Below are positions 24,519 to 33,370 of a stretch of 38,762 bases of DNA, in pieces; position 1 is the first letter of the stretch, and every line of letters starts with the position of its first letter. Under the pieces are notes generated by a model. That model saw only the letters and a program-made list of their open reading frames with translations, was not told the origin of the DNA and searched no databases. A program made the translations under genes and the position numbers. Source of the stretch: Candidatus Sericytochromatia bacterium (GTDB taxonomy: Bacteria > Cyanobacteriota > Sericytochromatia > UBA7694); NCBI GenBank assembly GCA_018780035.1, contig JADMKE010000010.1, forward strand, positions 1 to 38,762. Direction: 5' to 3'.

Positions 24519-24547
24519 TTTATATGGACATTCATGTAAAATAAAAT
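24519..24547 (+). promoter_or_regulatory. Promoter of the lipoprotein operon with inverted repeat
   Basis: TTTATA (24519-24524) and TAAAAT (24542-24547) are 17 bp apart. An imperfect inverted repeat, TTTATATG (24519-24526) with CATGTAAA (24533-24540), overlaps the -35 and spacer. The 13-mer ACATTCATGTAAA (24528-24540) recurs inverted at 34330-34342 in another lipoprotein promoter. Confidence 0.5.
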
Positions 24548-24586
24548 TGTCATAAAAAATTTGCTGAATTTAAAGGAGCCCATCCC

Positions 24587-25351
24587 ATGATCAAAAAGAC
24601 CGCAGCCCTCGTTTTAAGCACAGGCCTATTGATGGCCTGCAACGGTCAACCCACCCCCGTTGCTACTGCTCCGGTGAGTACCCCCCAAACGGCGGCCATC
24701 AACAGCTCACCCGAAGCCCAGCAATTGGTCAATCAGCTCAAAGCCCAGGGCAATCAAAATGTCTCAGTGATTGATGTCGGCCAAGGAAAAAAAACCCCTG
24801 CAGTCTTAAGCATGACGGTCAATTTCAAAAACGCAGAGGCGTTTAAAACCCAGGCTTCGGTCAGTGGTGTGCCCTCTGGTGCCACGCTCAATCAATTGCG
24901 GGTCTTTTTGCTGGAATCCAACGGCGCACCTGCACCAGGCAACATTACTGCCTTGGTCAAAAATGCCGGTGGATCGCTGATTACCCGCGCAGGTCTGGGC
25001 CCCCATACCTTTGTCTTCGCCAATGTGCCAGCCAATGCTGCCACCATGAAATATTATGTCGGTGTCTCTCCTTTGTTAAACGTGCCAACGGGCCCCCCGA
25101 CGGCACCGTATACACTCAACCTGCTTGCTACCCCCAATACCCATAACCACGGGGCTCTCGGTCTGGTTGCCCTCTCCACCACAGGGGGAGAAGGAGCCGG
25201 TGAGGTGCATGTGGATGCCAATTACCAGGTCAGTAATCCTGCCGTTCTGGGAATTGCCATGACCCTGCGCAACGAAACCGGTGCAAGTATTGATTCCCAA
25301 GCCACCATCACCAATGGCAGCACAGGCATTCCTGTCATTTCGGTCTCTTAA
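24587..25351 (+). CDS. Lipoprotein A of a five-gene operon, 254 aa
   Basis: The signal peptide ends GLLMAC (Cys 18), and AAAGGAG lies 8 bp before the ATG. After a Pro/Thr linker comes a segment EAQQLVNQLKAQGNQNVSVI with DVGQGKKT. A beta-rich domain follows with FKTQASVSGVPSGATLNQLR, FANVPANAATMKYYVGVS and GEVHVDANYQV. The protein ends GASIDSQATITNGSTGIPVI plus SVS. The same blocks recur in the genes at 25392 and 28015 and in part at 27417, so this is a tandemly expanded family. The fold looks like a carboxypeptidase-regulatory or prealbumin-like sandwich, but I do not recognise it. It is probably exported and membrane-anchored. Confidence 0.8.
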   Translation: MIKKTAALVLSTGLLMACNGQPTPVATAPVSTPQTAAINSSPEAQQLVNQLKAQGNQNVSVIDVGQGKKTPAVLSMTVNFKNAEAFKTQASVSGVPSGATLNQLRVFLLESNGAPAPGNITALVKNAGGSLITRAGLGPHTFVFANVPANAATMKYYVGVSPLLNVPTGPPTAPYTLNLLATPNTHNHGALGLVALSTTGGEGAGEVHVDANYQVSNPAVLGIAMTLRNETGASIDSQATITNGSTGIPVISVS

Positions 25352-25391
25352 AAAACCGGAAATGATACCAACACTTAACAAGGAGAAAACA

Positions 25392-26201
25392 ATGAATAAA
25401 AAGATCAAACGGCTCAGTTTGGCTGGAATCGGCCTGGGATTGCTCTTGGCCTGTTCCCCCAACCTCGCTCCCCCCTCGGTATCCATGGAAGGGGTTAAAG
25501 TGGAGAAGCTCTCGCCGATGACCCAGACCCTGATTGCTGAGGCAAAAAGGCAAGGGCACAAAGACATCACGGTCTTGGATGTCGGCAATGGCCAAAAGAC
25601 AGCAGCGGCATTTAATGTCTCGCTGAAATTCACCGATGGCACAAATTCCAACTTTGCAACCAAAGCGTCTAGCAGCGGGGTTCCCGCCAGTACTGTGGCC
25701 AACAAAGTGGAAATCACCCTGATGGAATTTGATGGCGCTCCTCCTGGCACAGGCGCTCTGCCTCCGGGCAATATTAAACATACAGCGATTCTTAACAAAG
25801 TGCTGACAGGTTGCCCCACCACCTGTGTGCAGAGTTTTACCTTTACCAATGTTCTGGCCAACGCCAATGCCACAAGTAAATATTATGTGGCATCGCGCTT
25901 GATCTATGAAAATGCCGCTCCCCTTTACAGATTAAATCTGATCAAACCAGCTACCTCGCCCATCACATTGGCGACAGGTGCTGTCACAGGGCTGATTGTC
26001 CTCACGGATCGGGGGGGGACCGGCAACTCCGGTGGGGTCTATGTTGATCCACAATTTCAAATCAATCCTGGAGATACTGGCCAATTGTTCCTCAATGCCC
26101 CGATGCAATTGGACGATGAAAAGGGTGCCTCGATTGACTCACGGGTAAACGTGACCGATGGAACCTCAGGCATCCCTGTTATCAACGTCACCTCTCCATA
26201 A
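25392..26201 (+). CDS. Lipoprotein B, paralogue of lipoprotein A, 269 aa
   Basis: ATG 25392 is chosen because AGGAG (25381-25385) precedes it and a lipoprotein signal follows (GLLLAC, Cys 21); the frame is open further upstream without meaning. It repeats the order of lipoprotein A: TLIAEAKRQGHKDITVLDVG, FATKASSSGVPASTVANKVE, a YYVAS strand, YVDPQFQINPG, and the ending GASIDSRVNVTDGTSGIPVI plus NVTSP. It has an extra Cys pair (GCPTTC) that could form a disulfide. The gene starts 40 bp after lipoprotein A and ends 10 bp before the next gene. Function unknown. Confidence 0.8.
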   Translation: MNKKIKRLSLAGIGLGLLLACSPNLAPPSVSMEGVKVEKLSPMTQTLIAEAKRQGHKDITVLDVGNGQKTAAAFNVSLKFTDGTNSNFATKASSSGVPASTVANKVEITLMEFDGAPPGTGALPPGNIKHTAILNKVLTGCPTTCVQSFTFTNVLANANATSKYYVASRLIYENAAPLYRLNLIKPATSPITLATGAVTGLIVLTDRGGTGNSGGVYVDPQFQINPGDTGQLFLNAPMQLDDEKGASIDSRVNVTDGTSGIPVINVTSP

Positions 26202-26211
26202 AGGGCCAACC

Positions 26212-27414
26212 ATGTTAAGCAAACACTTGAAACCACTGGGAATATTGTTAAGCGTCAGCCTGCTCACGGCCTGTCAGCTTTTCAGCAGCAACCAGTCAGT
26301 TTCAGGTGCTTTGAGTTTGGCTGTGCAATTTCCCGAAGCCAATGGTTTTCAGATTCAGACTGTGGCTCCCGAAACCCGTGCCATTTATGTCATGGTCTAC
26401 GGCAATGGCTTGAGTCTGGAAAAACCCCAATTCTGGGGCCCCTTGACCCGCTTTAACCCGCGTATGAAGGTACAAGGGGTTCCAATTGGTCCCCAAAATG
26501 TGGTGGTTGCAGCTTATGATGCCCAAAGCAAATTGATCAGCGCCGCCAACGACAGTGTCACCGTCACAGGCGGCCCCCCCACTGCTGTGAACGCCGATTT
26601 GCAGCCCAACCCAGAAACCCAGTTGAAGCCAGAGGAATTGCGGGCTTTGGCCAATTTTAAACCCCAAATTCCCCCTGAGCCCTGTGGTTTTTCAGCCAGT
26701 GGCTTACAGATGGCCGTAACCTTTCCCGAATTTGGCACCCAGGCCATTAAACCCGAAACCCAAGCGATTTATCTGGTGGTTTACGGAACCGGGCTCAGCC
26801 TGGAGAATCCGGCCGTGTTTGGCCCAATGACCCGTGAAAGTCGACGTATCGTGGCCCGCAATTTGCCGATTGGCAAACAGATTGTATTAACCGTGGCGGT
26901 CGATGCCGAAGGGCGTTTTTTAACAGGTGATCGCCAAGAGGTTGAGATCGAAGCCGGCCGACGTGCCAGCATGGATCAAGACCTGCGGGAAGGATTTGAA
27001 TCCAGTTTGAGTGCTGCCGAAGTCGCATTGCTCAAACGCCTGACCTTGCCCAACTTGCAAAGACAGGCAAAACTCACAGCAGAAATGTCGCAACCGGTCT
27101 GCCCCACTCCCACCCCAGTGACCACCCCCAGCGCTGACACAAGCCCCGCCACAGATACAAAGCCACAACCGCCCAAGCTCGGGCTGATTCCGAGCGCTGT
27201 GCCCAAACCAACCCCACAACCGACCCCAGAACCAACACCGCAACCCACACCAGTGGCCAGCCCCAGCAATTCCTCTTCTGGAGGGGGCGGTTCTTCCCCT
27301 GTGATTGTGATTCCAGAGCCCACCCCGACACCCACACCGGTTGGCGCCAGTTTAAATATCGACGTAAATATCACCAATGGGACGGTGGGCCTGCCACCGA
27401 TTACGGTTTTTTAA
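26212..27414 (+). CDS. Lipoprotein C with internal duplication and Pro/Thr stalk, 400 aa
   Basis: ATG 26212 follows AAAGGG and gives the lipobox LLTAC (Cys 21). Two copies of a domain of about 100 residues follow. Each has VQFPEANGF or VTFPEFGTQ, PETRAIYVMVYGNGLSLE or PETQAIYLVVYGTGLSLE, WGPLTR or FGPMTR, and VPIGPQNVVVAA or LPIGKQIVLTVA. A charged helical piece precedes a stalk of repeated PTP/QPTPEP units and SSSGGGGSS. The last residues are GASLNIDVNITNGTVGLPPI plus TVF, the same tail as lipoproteins A and B although the other domains differ. The stalk probably holds that tail away from the anchor. It is within the tight operon (11 bp and 2 bp gaps). Confidence 0.8.
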   Translation: MLSKHLKPLGILLSVSLLTACQLFSSNQSVSGALSLAVQFPEANGFQIQTVAPETRAIYVMVYGNGLSLEKPQFWGPLTRFNPRMKVQGVPIGPQNVVVAAYDAQSKLISAANDSVTVTGGPPTAVNADLQPNPETQLKPEELRALANFKPQIPPEPCGFSASGLQMAVTFPEFGTQAIKPETQAIYLVVYGTGLSLENPAVFGPMTRESRRIVARNLPIGKQIVLTVAVDAEGRFLTGDRQEVEIEAGRRASMDQDLREGFESSLSAAEVALLKRLTLPNLQRQAKLTAEMSQPVCPTPTPVTTPSADTSPATDTKPQPPKLGLIPSAVPKPTPQPTPEPTPQPTPVASPSNSSSGGGGSSPVIVIPEPTPTPTPVGASLNIDVNITNGTVGLPPITVF

Positions 27415-27416
27415 CC

Positions 27417-28010
27417 ATGAAAAAATTAAACCTATTCATGTCTGTCTTGCTCTGCACAGCCTGTCAGCTACAGCCGCAAACCCTGATGCCACCAGGACTT
27501 GAAAATTTAAAAATTATTCCATTGCAGGCCAGTTTGCCAGTCACACAGTCAGAAACCGTGCTCAAGGTAAGCAATAACAGCGCTCATACAGGTAAAATCC
27601 GGGTCATGATAGGGGGTGGAACCCCCTCTTTCCGCACCCAAAAGCTCCATACCGATGTCGTAAACATCAAACTGTATTTGGTCCCAGGGAACACCGGAAC
27701 CCAAACCCCTTTATACACTTCTCCCTTGATTGGCAAAACCAGTCAAAACCAAATGTTTACCTTTGAAAACATTGACAGCGGTAGTTATTATGTGGCGGCT
27801 TCGGCCTACGACAATACCAGCACCAATATCACCGATATCTCAGGCCCCAACTATATTCAGGTCAATGATTCAGGTATCAAACACGCGTTTGTCTCTAATA
27901 GTGGCGGTGAAACAGCCTTTCCGGGCCGCGTCACGATTGCCCCCATTACACATTTGGTTGCAGAAACGCCCACCTTGGGTATCAGTTTAATTCTTGTAGC
28001 AGGACCCTAA
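27417..28010 (+). CDS. Lipoprotein D, shorter family member, 197 aa
   Basis: The gene starts 2 bp after the previous stop, so translation is likely coupled. The signal peptide ends LLCTAC (Cys 16). The body has KIRVMIGGGTPSFRTQKL, VNIKLYLVPGN, the family strand GSYYVAASAYDN and VSNSGGETAFPGRVTI. These match the middle of lipoproteins A, B and E. It ends at LGISLILVAGP, the point where lipoprotein A continues into the conserved tail, so the tail is missing. This looks like a natural truncation or an alternative form. Function unknown. Confidence 0.75.
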   Translation: MKKLNLFMSVLLCTACQLQPQTLMPPGLENLKIIPLQASLPVTQSETVLKVSNNSAHTGKIRVMIGGGTPSFRTQKLHTDVVNIKLYLVPGNTGTQTPLYTSPLIGKTSQNQMFTFENIDSGSYYVAASAYDNTSTNITDISGPNYIQVNDSGIKHAFVSNSGGETAFPGRVTIAPITHLVAETPTLGISLILVAGP

Positions 28011-28014
28011 AACC

Positions 28015-28674
28015 ATGAAAAAAGCACTTTTTTCGTTTTTATTCCTCTGTACTGCTTGCTCTCACAGCCCTTCCGCTCCCCTCTTGCCCATGTCCGTGCT
28101 TTCAAAAATTACCCCAGGGACATCAGAACTCTACAGCCTAGACATGGGGCACCCCCACAGCAAAGCCGCTTTCAGTGTCAAAATCAATCTGGGCAGAATG
28201 TCTGACTTTCAAACCCAAGCCTCTCAAAGTGGCCATGCCGCCTATATCTTTGGTGCCATCCAAGGTATACGGGTCTTTCTGGTCAGTTCAGCCAGTTTTC
28301 CCTCCCCCGGCGTGTTGACCCCCGTCGGCGGGAATATTTACACCATCAATCAGACATTTTCAGGTCTCAGCAAAGATCTGACTTTCCACCATGTCGCACC
28401 GGGTTCTTATTATGTGGCGGCGAGTGTCTTTACCACAGGTGTGGGGCCCTTTAATGCTTTCACCAACATGTCCAAACCCACTTCGTTTACCTATTCCGAA
28501 GGCCATGTCGCTGTTTCAAATTCAGGTGGCATGGGCGGCCCCAACAATGGCCGGGTAGAAGTCGATGCTCAGTATCAGGTCACAGGAACCTCCCAAATCG
28601 TCGTTCCAATTCTTCTCGAAAACGAAGTGGGCGCAAAAATCGAAACCCAGGTCAATTTGATCGATAATCCCTGA
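28015..28674 (+). CDS. Lipoprotein E, last gene of the operon, 219 aa
   Basis: It begins 4 bp after lipoprotein D with a short signal peptide ending LCTAC (Cys 15). Family blocks are FSVKINLGRMSDFQTQASQS, IQGIRVFLVSSAS, GSYYVAASVFTTG, AVSNSGGMGGPNNGRVEVDA and GAKIETQVNLIDNP. The protein stops in the middle of the tail motif: the IDN matches the TNG/TDG of lipoproteins A and B, and the final GIPVI part is absent. Anchored envelope protein of unknown role. Confidence 0.78.
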   Translation: MKKALFSFLFLCTACSHSPSAPLLPMSVLSKITPGTSELYSLDMGHPHSKAAFSVKINLGRMSDFQTQASQSGHAAYIFGAIQGIRVFLVSSASFPSPGVLTPVGGNIYTINQTFSGLSKDLTFHHVAPGSYYVAASVFTTGVGPFNAFTNMSKPTSFTYSEGHVAVSNSGGMGGPNNGRVEVDAQYQVTGTSQIVVPILLENEVGAKIETQVNLIDNP

Positions 28675-28787
28675 TCCCAAATCGATATTTTCAGCAGTAT
28701 TCTGGGTATATCTTTTTTATTGGCATAAAATAGAGAGAACAGGCCGCGCAAAGCTGGCCGAACCAGTTCCCGAAAGGCGTGAGCGTG

Positions 28788-31700
28788 ATGAGCAGCATTG
28801 ATGGAAAAGTAACCGGTCTCAACTCCGACGTATACAAAACCCTGCAAACGATCAAGTCCCGCAATGCGGGCCCACTGACCGCCCAAGACACCCAAGAGCT
28901 GAAAGCTGCAATTGAAAAAGGCGGCATCGACGAGAGTGAAAAAGACCTGCTGCAAGAATTGCTCGCAGGCAATAACGAAGTCCAGGTCTATGCCGAAGGC
29001 GCCGAGTTTGGGCCCGACGGCCTCAAGTTTCAGGGTGTGGGCGAAGACGCCAAAAAAAGCCTAACCGACCTGAGCCCTGTCGAAAAACTGGCAGACCCCA
29101 ATCACCCTACCACAGAGGGAGAAGCCAGTTCCGACGCAGGACATTTGGGGGCTCTCAGCCATGAAAAAGATCCCGAAAAATTTGCCCACCATGCCGAAGA
29201 AATTTTACACGCCAAATTTGGCTTAAAAAGTGATACAGCCGGATCGATAGCCAAAAACTTATTCGTGGCCATGCACGACAAAGATCCGGTCAAAAAAGCC
29301 AAAGCCATCGCTGAGATTATCGTCAGACTCAACGAAACCCCCGAAGGCAAAAAAGCCCTGCAGCGGATTGTCGCACCGCTGATCAGCGGTTTGCCCGAAA
29401 AATCCCCTCTGCGCAATATCATGACCAAGCTCTTTGCCGACAAAGCCAGTTCCGACAGCCGCATCGGCTTTTTGGCCACGGTCATGAATGGCAAGTTTGA
29501 AGGCCTCAAAGATGTGCGTGCGATGTATGAGCTGATTCAAGATTTTGGCCCCGATGTCAAAGCCCTGATGCCCGAAAACCTCAAACAGCACGTCGAAAAG
29601 CTGGAGACCCTGTTTGGCAAAGAACTGGGCAAACACGCCAAAGAAGTGCTGCAAAAAGTTCTGCCCCTGGGTGAACAATCTGATCTGGTGCGGGCCACCC
29701 TAAAGATGATCACAGGCGATGGTGTGGTAAAGGTCGGGGCTGGGGTCGACTTCCTCAAAGCCGTGGGCAAACGGATCGTCGGGGCCGACAATAAAACCCT
29801 CAATGCCATTACAGATTTCCTCAAAATAGATACCCGGACCGGCAATAATATTCGCCATTTACTCGATCCCCATGCCCCCGTCCAACTGCGCGCCGAGGCC
29901 CTGGAACACCTGATGGCCACTTTCTTTGGCCACAAACATGGCGAACATTTTGAGCCCGGTCGTTTGCAAAAATTGATGGACACCTTTGGCGTCAAAGATG
30001 CCGGTGCTGCCATTGCCCATGCCGAAGCCCATCCCTCGCAGCCCCATGGCGAGACGCCCAAAGTCGAGGGAGAAGCCCCAAAGGTCGACGGCCAGCCCCC
30101 CAAAGTCGAGGGTGAACCCCCTAAAGTGGAAGGCGAAGCCCCCAGAGTGGACGGCGAACCTCCCAAAACAGGGGATGTGCCGGGAACCTCTGCCGCAACG
30201 GATGTGGCCACAACAGAGCTGACAGCAGCCGAAAAAATGGCTGCTCGCGAAGCCAAAATGGCCGAAACGGCAGAAAGACTGGGTCTGAGCCCAGAAAGCC
30301 GGACGGCCTTGAAAAAAGTCCTCAGCAGCGAAAAAGTGGACGAAGCCGCCTTTGAACAGGGCCTGAAAATGTTTGAAAGACTGGGAGCAGCAGAATCAGA
30401 GGCCGCGCTCAAAGTCTTGCAACACATGGAAGGTGAAATTGCCAGCCGGATCTTCACCAACGGCCACCTCGGCGAAAAAGTGTTGCAAGGCATTGTTAAA
30501 ATGCTGCCTGCCATGGAAAAAATTGGCATGTCGATGCTCGAACTGGCCCCCAAATTGGCCAAAGGGGTGGGCAAAGTTTTGCCTGTCGCGGGCGCCCTGG
30601 TCTCGGGCTATGACGCTGTGCGCCTCGGCACCATTGCCGCCACAGGCAAAGATCTCACAGGCAAAGAATACAAAGACCCCGATGTGCGTGCTTTGGCCCT
30701 GCTTGGGGCTGGCGCCAACGGCCTGGACACCGCTTTGGCAATTCTTGAAGCCACAGGTGTTGGGAATATCGACCTGCCGGTTCAATTGGGTCTGGCTGGG
30801 GTCGAAGTGGCCATCGACATCATGGTCGAATATTACAACGAACATCCCGAAAAGATGCCGCCCGAACTGCGTTTGGGCATCAAAGCCGCCGCCCTCGGTG
30901 TGGCAGTGGCAGCCCCCTTGGTGCTACCGCCAGCCGGTTTGGCTGCGACGGCCGCAGTGGTCAATATCTATGGCTTGGATGGCACCATCGACATCGCCAC
31001 CGAATTGACCCGTCTGACCGGAGAAACCGCTCTCAATGGCATCAATAAACTGCATGAGCTGCAGGCCAAGGCCCTCGATCGCGGCTTGGAAGGCCTGACT
31101 GGCGATATCAACGGCCTGGCAGATGTGATTCGCAACCCCGAAAAATATGCTGCCCAACTCGGAAAATCGGTCGAAGAGGTCATGGGCCAAGCCGCAGACA
31201 TGTTGCAAGCCGCCGCCAGCAAAGGCGTCGATGCCGCCAAAAAAGTCTATGATGTGCTCAAAGACGTGGCCACCAACCCCGGTGCTTACGCCCAAAAAGC
31301 CGTGGACTTTGCCGTTCAAACCGGCATCAAAATTGGCAATGAAGTCAGCCAAGCCGTGGGAGCAGCGGGTACGTTTATCAAAGACATGACCACAAAAGGG
31401 GCCATGGCCCTTGCCGATGGTTATCAAGCCCTCTACAAAATGGGGGCCCAAGGTGTCGTCGCTGCCAAAGGCCTGCTCAACAGCGCATTAAACAAAGGGG
31501 GCGAACTGGCCCAATCTGCGATTGATCTGGCCAAAGACATTGCTACCAACCCTGGCAAATATGGCGAAATGGCGGGCCAGATGGCCGCCGAGGCCGTGAT
31601 AGCCCTGCGCGACTTTGCCATCAAAGGTGCGGGCAAAGCGGCTGACGCCTTGATGGCCCTCAAAGACATGGCTGTCCATGGAGTCGAAGGGGCAGTAGAG

Positions 31701-32795
31701 GGGCTTAAAAACATTGTGGCCGCAGGTGGGGCCATGGCTGTCAAAACCCTGGAATTTATCAAAGACGCCCCCGGCCATATTGCCACAGCCATTGGCGAAG
31801 GCTTGCAAGCCGCTTACCGCACAGGCAAAGCAGGACTTGAAGTGGCAAAATGGGTGGTCAACAATCCCCAGGCAGCCCTCGAAAAGTTGGGTGACGCGGG
31901 CCAAAAAGTGCTTGAATCCACCCGTGACTTTTTGGTCAATACCGCTCAAACGGTAAAAGGCAAGGCCGGTGAAGCCGTGGCCTATCTCGAAGATCTGCAT
32001 AAACGCACAGGCGCAGCATTGGGCCGCTTTGGGGATACCGTGGTTGATCTGATGAAAAAAGGCGTGAATGTCAGCCAAGAAGTGGTGGGTCGCTATTGGG
32101 ACGTGATCAAAAAACGCGGGCCCGAATTGGCTGATGCCCTCGGCAATCTCGGCCAGGCCGGTCTCGATCTGATGTCCAAAATCGGTCGTTTGCACGCAGA
32201 TGCGGCCAAATGGGCCGTGGATGGGCTGGTGAACACCGTCAGTAATGCGGGCGCAGCCGCCAAAAGCTACGCCTTGCAAAAGCTCAACGAAATGGGCGCA
32301 ACCGACGCCATTGTCAAATTGGTCAACCAAGGCAAAGCTGCCGTGGCCGATCTCAAACGCATGGGCAGCGAGGCCATTGCCGCAATCAAAAAATACGGCA
32401 GCCCCGAAGCCCTGGGCAAATTGCTCGAATCTGGCCGGGTCAAAGCCAGTGAAATGGTCAATACCCTGATGAGTCAAGGGGTCGATGGCATTCGCAAGTT
32501 AATGGCCACCGCCCAACATTATGGAGGTCTGGCCAAAGAGTTTATAGGCAAGATCATGGCTGAAATGGGCTCGGCCTGGGAACAAAGTGGTATTACCAAC
32601 GGTTACCAGCCCCTGCGCGATCTGATCGGCAAATACATCAGCCAGGCTGCAGCAGCGGGTGGAGAGGCCGCGGCCTGGATGAAACAACAATTGGGAGACG
32701 CCCTGCACACCCTTGATAAAAATATGGAAAGGGCCCAACAGGGCAATTGGATTGTGGTTTCGATCCCCGATTTCATCGTGGACATGGTTCGCTAA
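28788..32795 (+). CDS. Giant helical-repeat protein with PPKVEGE repeats, 1335 aa
   Basis: ATG 28788 is preferred over GTG 28779 because AAAGG (28773-28777) spaces properly to it. The N-terminus (1-100) is acidic, with a helix-turn-helix-like QDTQELKAAIEKGGIDESEK. Residues about 420-462 are six heptads of G-E-x-P-K-V-E/D type. Hydrophobic stretches occur near 600 (LPVAGALVSGYDAV) and 700-730 (GVAVAAPLVLPPAGLAATAA). From about 765 to 1260 run many amphipathic helices with repeating ATNPGAYAQKAVDFA, ATNPGKYGEMAGQMA and VNNPQAALEKLGDAG phrases, recalling late-embryogenesis-abundant or apolipoprotein-like helices. There is no signal peptide. It could bind membranes, act as a secreted toxin or be a scaffold. 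The next gene starts 3 bp after its stop. Confidence 0.8.
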   Translation: MSSIDGKVTGLNSDVYKTLQTIKSRNAGPLTAQDTQELKAAIEKGGIDESEKDLLQELLAGNNEVQVYAEGAEFGPDGLKFQGVGEDAKKSLTDLSPVEKLADPNHPTTEGEASSDAGHLGALSHEKDPEKFAHHAEEILHAKFGLKSDTAGSIAKNLFVAMHDKDPVKKAKAIAEIIVRLNETPEGKKALQRIVAPLISGLPEKSPLRNIMTKLFADKASSDSRIGFLATVMNGKFEGLKDVRAMYELIQDFGPDVKALMPENLKQHVEKLETLFGKELGKHAKEVLQKVLPLGEQSDLVRATLKMITGDGVVKVGAGVDFLKAVGKRIVGADNKTLNAITDFLKIDTRTGNNIRHLLDPHAPVQLRAEALEHLMATFFGHKHGEHFEPGRLQKLMDTFGVKDAGAAIAHAEAHPSQPHGETPKVEGEAPKVDGQPPKVEGEPPKVEGEAPRVDGEPPKTGDVPGTSAATDVATTELTAAEKMAAREAKMAETAERLGLSPESRTALKKVLSSEKVDEAAFEQGLKMFERLGAAESEAALKVLQHMEGEIASRIFTNGHLGEKVLQGIVKMLPAMEKIGMSMLELAPKLAKGVGKVLPVAGALVSGYDAVRLGTIAATGKDLTGKEYKDPDVRALALLGAGANGLDTALAILEATGVGNIDLPVQLGLAGVEVAIDIMVEYYNEHPEKMPPELRLGIKAAALGVAVAAPLVLPPAGLAATAAVVNIYGLDGTIDIATELTRLTGETALNGINKLHELQAKALDRGLEGLTGDINGLADVIRNPEKYAAQLGKSVEEVMGQAADMLQAAASKGVDAAKKVYDVLKDVATNPGAYAQKAVDFAVQTGIKIGNEVSQAVGAAGTFIKDMTTKGAMALADGYQALYKMGAQGVVAAKGLLNSALNKGGELAQSAIDLAKDIATNPGKYGEMAGQMAAEAVIALRDFAIKGAGKAADALMALKDMAVHGVEGAVEGLKNIVAAGGAMAVKTLEFIKDAPGHIATAIGEGLQAAYRTGKAGLEVAKWVVNNPQAALEKLGDAGQKVLESTRDFLVNTAQTVKGKAGEAVAYLEDLHKRTGAALGRFGDTVVDLMKKGVNVSQEVVGRYWDVIKKRGPELADALGNLGQAGLDLMSKIGRLHADAAKWAVDGLVNTVSNAGAAAKSYALQKLNEMGATDAIVKLVNQGKAAVADLKRMGSEAIAAIKKYGSPEALGKLLESGRVKASEMVNTLMSQGVDGIRKLMATAQHYGGLAKEFIGKIMAEMGSAWEQSGITNGYQPLRDLIGKYISQAAAAGGEAAAWMKQQLGDALHTLDKNMERAQQGNWIVVSIPDFIVDMVR
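30048..30173 (+). repeat. 21-bp tandem repeat in coding sequence (six units)
   Basis: Six consecutive 21-bp units encode heptads G-E/Q-x-P-K/R-V-E/D (GETPKVE, GEAPKVD, GQPPKVE, GEPPKVE, GEAPRVD, GEPPKTG). Units differ mainly at third positions, so the array is not very recent. It forms a Pro/Glu/Lys linker in the 1335-aa protein. Confidence 0.85.
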
Positions 32796-32798
32796 GTC

Positions 32799-33293
32799 AT
32801 GAACGCGTTGGAAGAAGAGCTGTATCCAGAGCTGGGGGAAGATCCGATTGAGTCGATCGCCCCCTGCGTCAATCCCCCCATAGATCCAGGCTATGAACTG
32901 CCTCCGGTTGAACCCGTGCCGTTTGTCGATCCCTTTGCAGAAATCGCCCAGCGTGCACGGGAAAAAATCCCCAAGCTCTTTCATGAATTGCGCCAATTGC
33001 CTTGGCAAGTGGTTCAGAGTTCCCAAAAGAAACTCATGGCCATGCCCAATGCCCGTCAATTGTCGGCGGTGCAGAAACAATTGTTGATGGCCTGTGTCAA
33101 TCCCAAAAGCAATCCGCTTGAATGTCTGGACCGCTGCAGTACAGAAGAATTGGGTGCCTTGGCCGAAGCCCTGCAAGATCTGGCCCGGCGCAAAATGCCC
33201 CTGAGCAAAAGTCTGCAACTGGAACAGGAACAGCGATCCCTCCAGATTTTGTACCAAATTCTGGAGGCCGAAAGTTTTAGGCGCAATCCCTAA
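32799..33293 (+). CDS. Uncharacterised 164-aa protein
   Basis: The start lies 3 bp after the giant gene's stop, so it is probably translationally coupled. The N-terminal 45 residues are acidic and Pro-rich (ELYPELGEDPIESIAP, NPPIDPGYELPPVEPVPFVD). The rest is helical and charged (REKIPKLFHELRQLPWQVVQ, TEELGALAEALQDLARRKMP). It has no signal peptide, membrane span or known motif. Because it is coupled to the giant helical protein, a partner, chaperone or immunity-type role is possible, but nothing in the sequence proves it. Confidence 0.7.
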   Translation: MNALEEELYPELGEDPIESIAPCVNPPIDPGYELPPVEPVPFVDPFAEIAQRAREKIPKLFHELRQLPWQVVQSSQKKLMAMPNARQLSAVQKQLLMACVNPKSNPLECLDRCSTEELGALAEALQDLARRKMPLSKSLQLEQEQRSLQILYQILEAESFRRNP

Positions 33294-33370
33294 AGCGAGA
33301 AGATTAAGCAAGATCGTCTGCTTTTGAGCAGATAATAAAAGAGAATTTGAGTAAAGCAGGTTACCCTGAG

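Noticed and set aside
30048..30173. Possible CRISPR-like regular repeats
   Set aside because: The units are contiguous 21-bp coding repeats without spacers.
29537..30574. - strand frame of 345 codons within the 1335-aa gene
   Set aside because: It is antisense to a strong coding frame and Ser/Pro-rich low complexity from the opposite strand.
33316..33332. Small TCTGC/GCAGA hairpin before the 281-aa gene
   Set aside because: The stem is only 5 bp and no T-run follows, so it is not called as a terminator.
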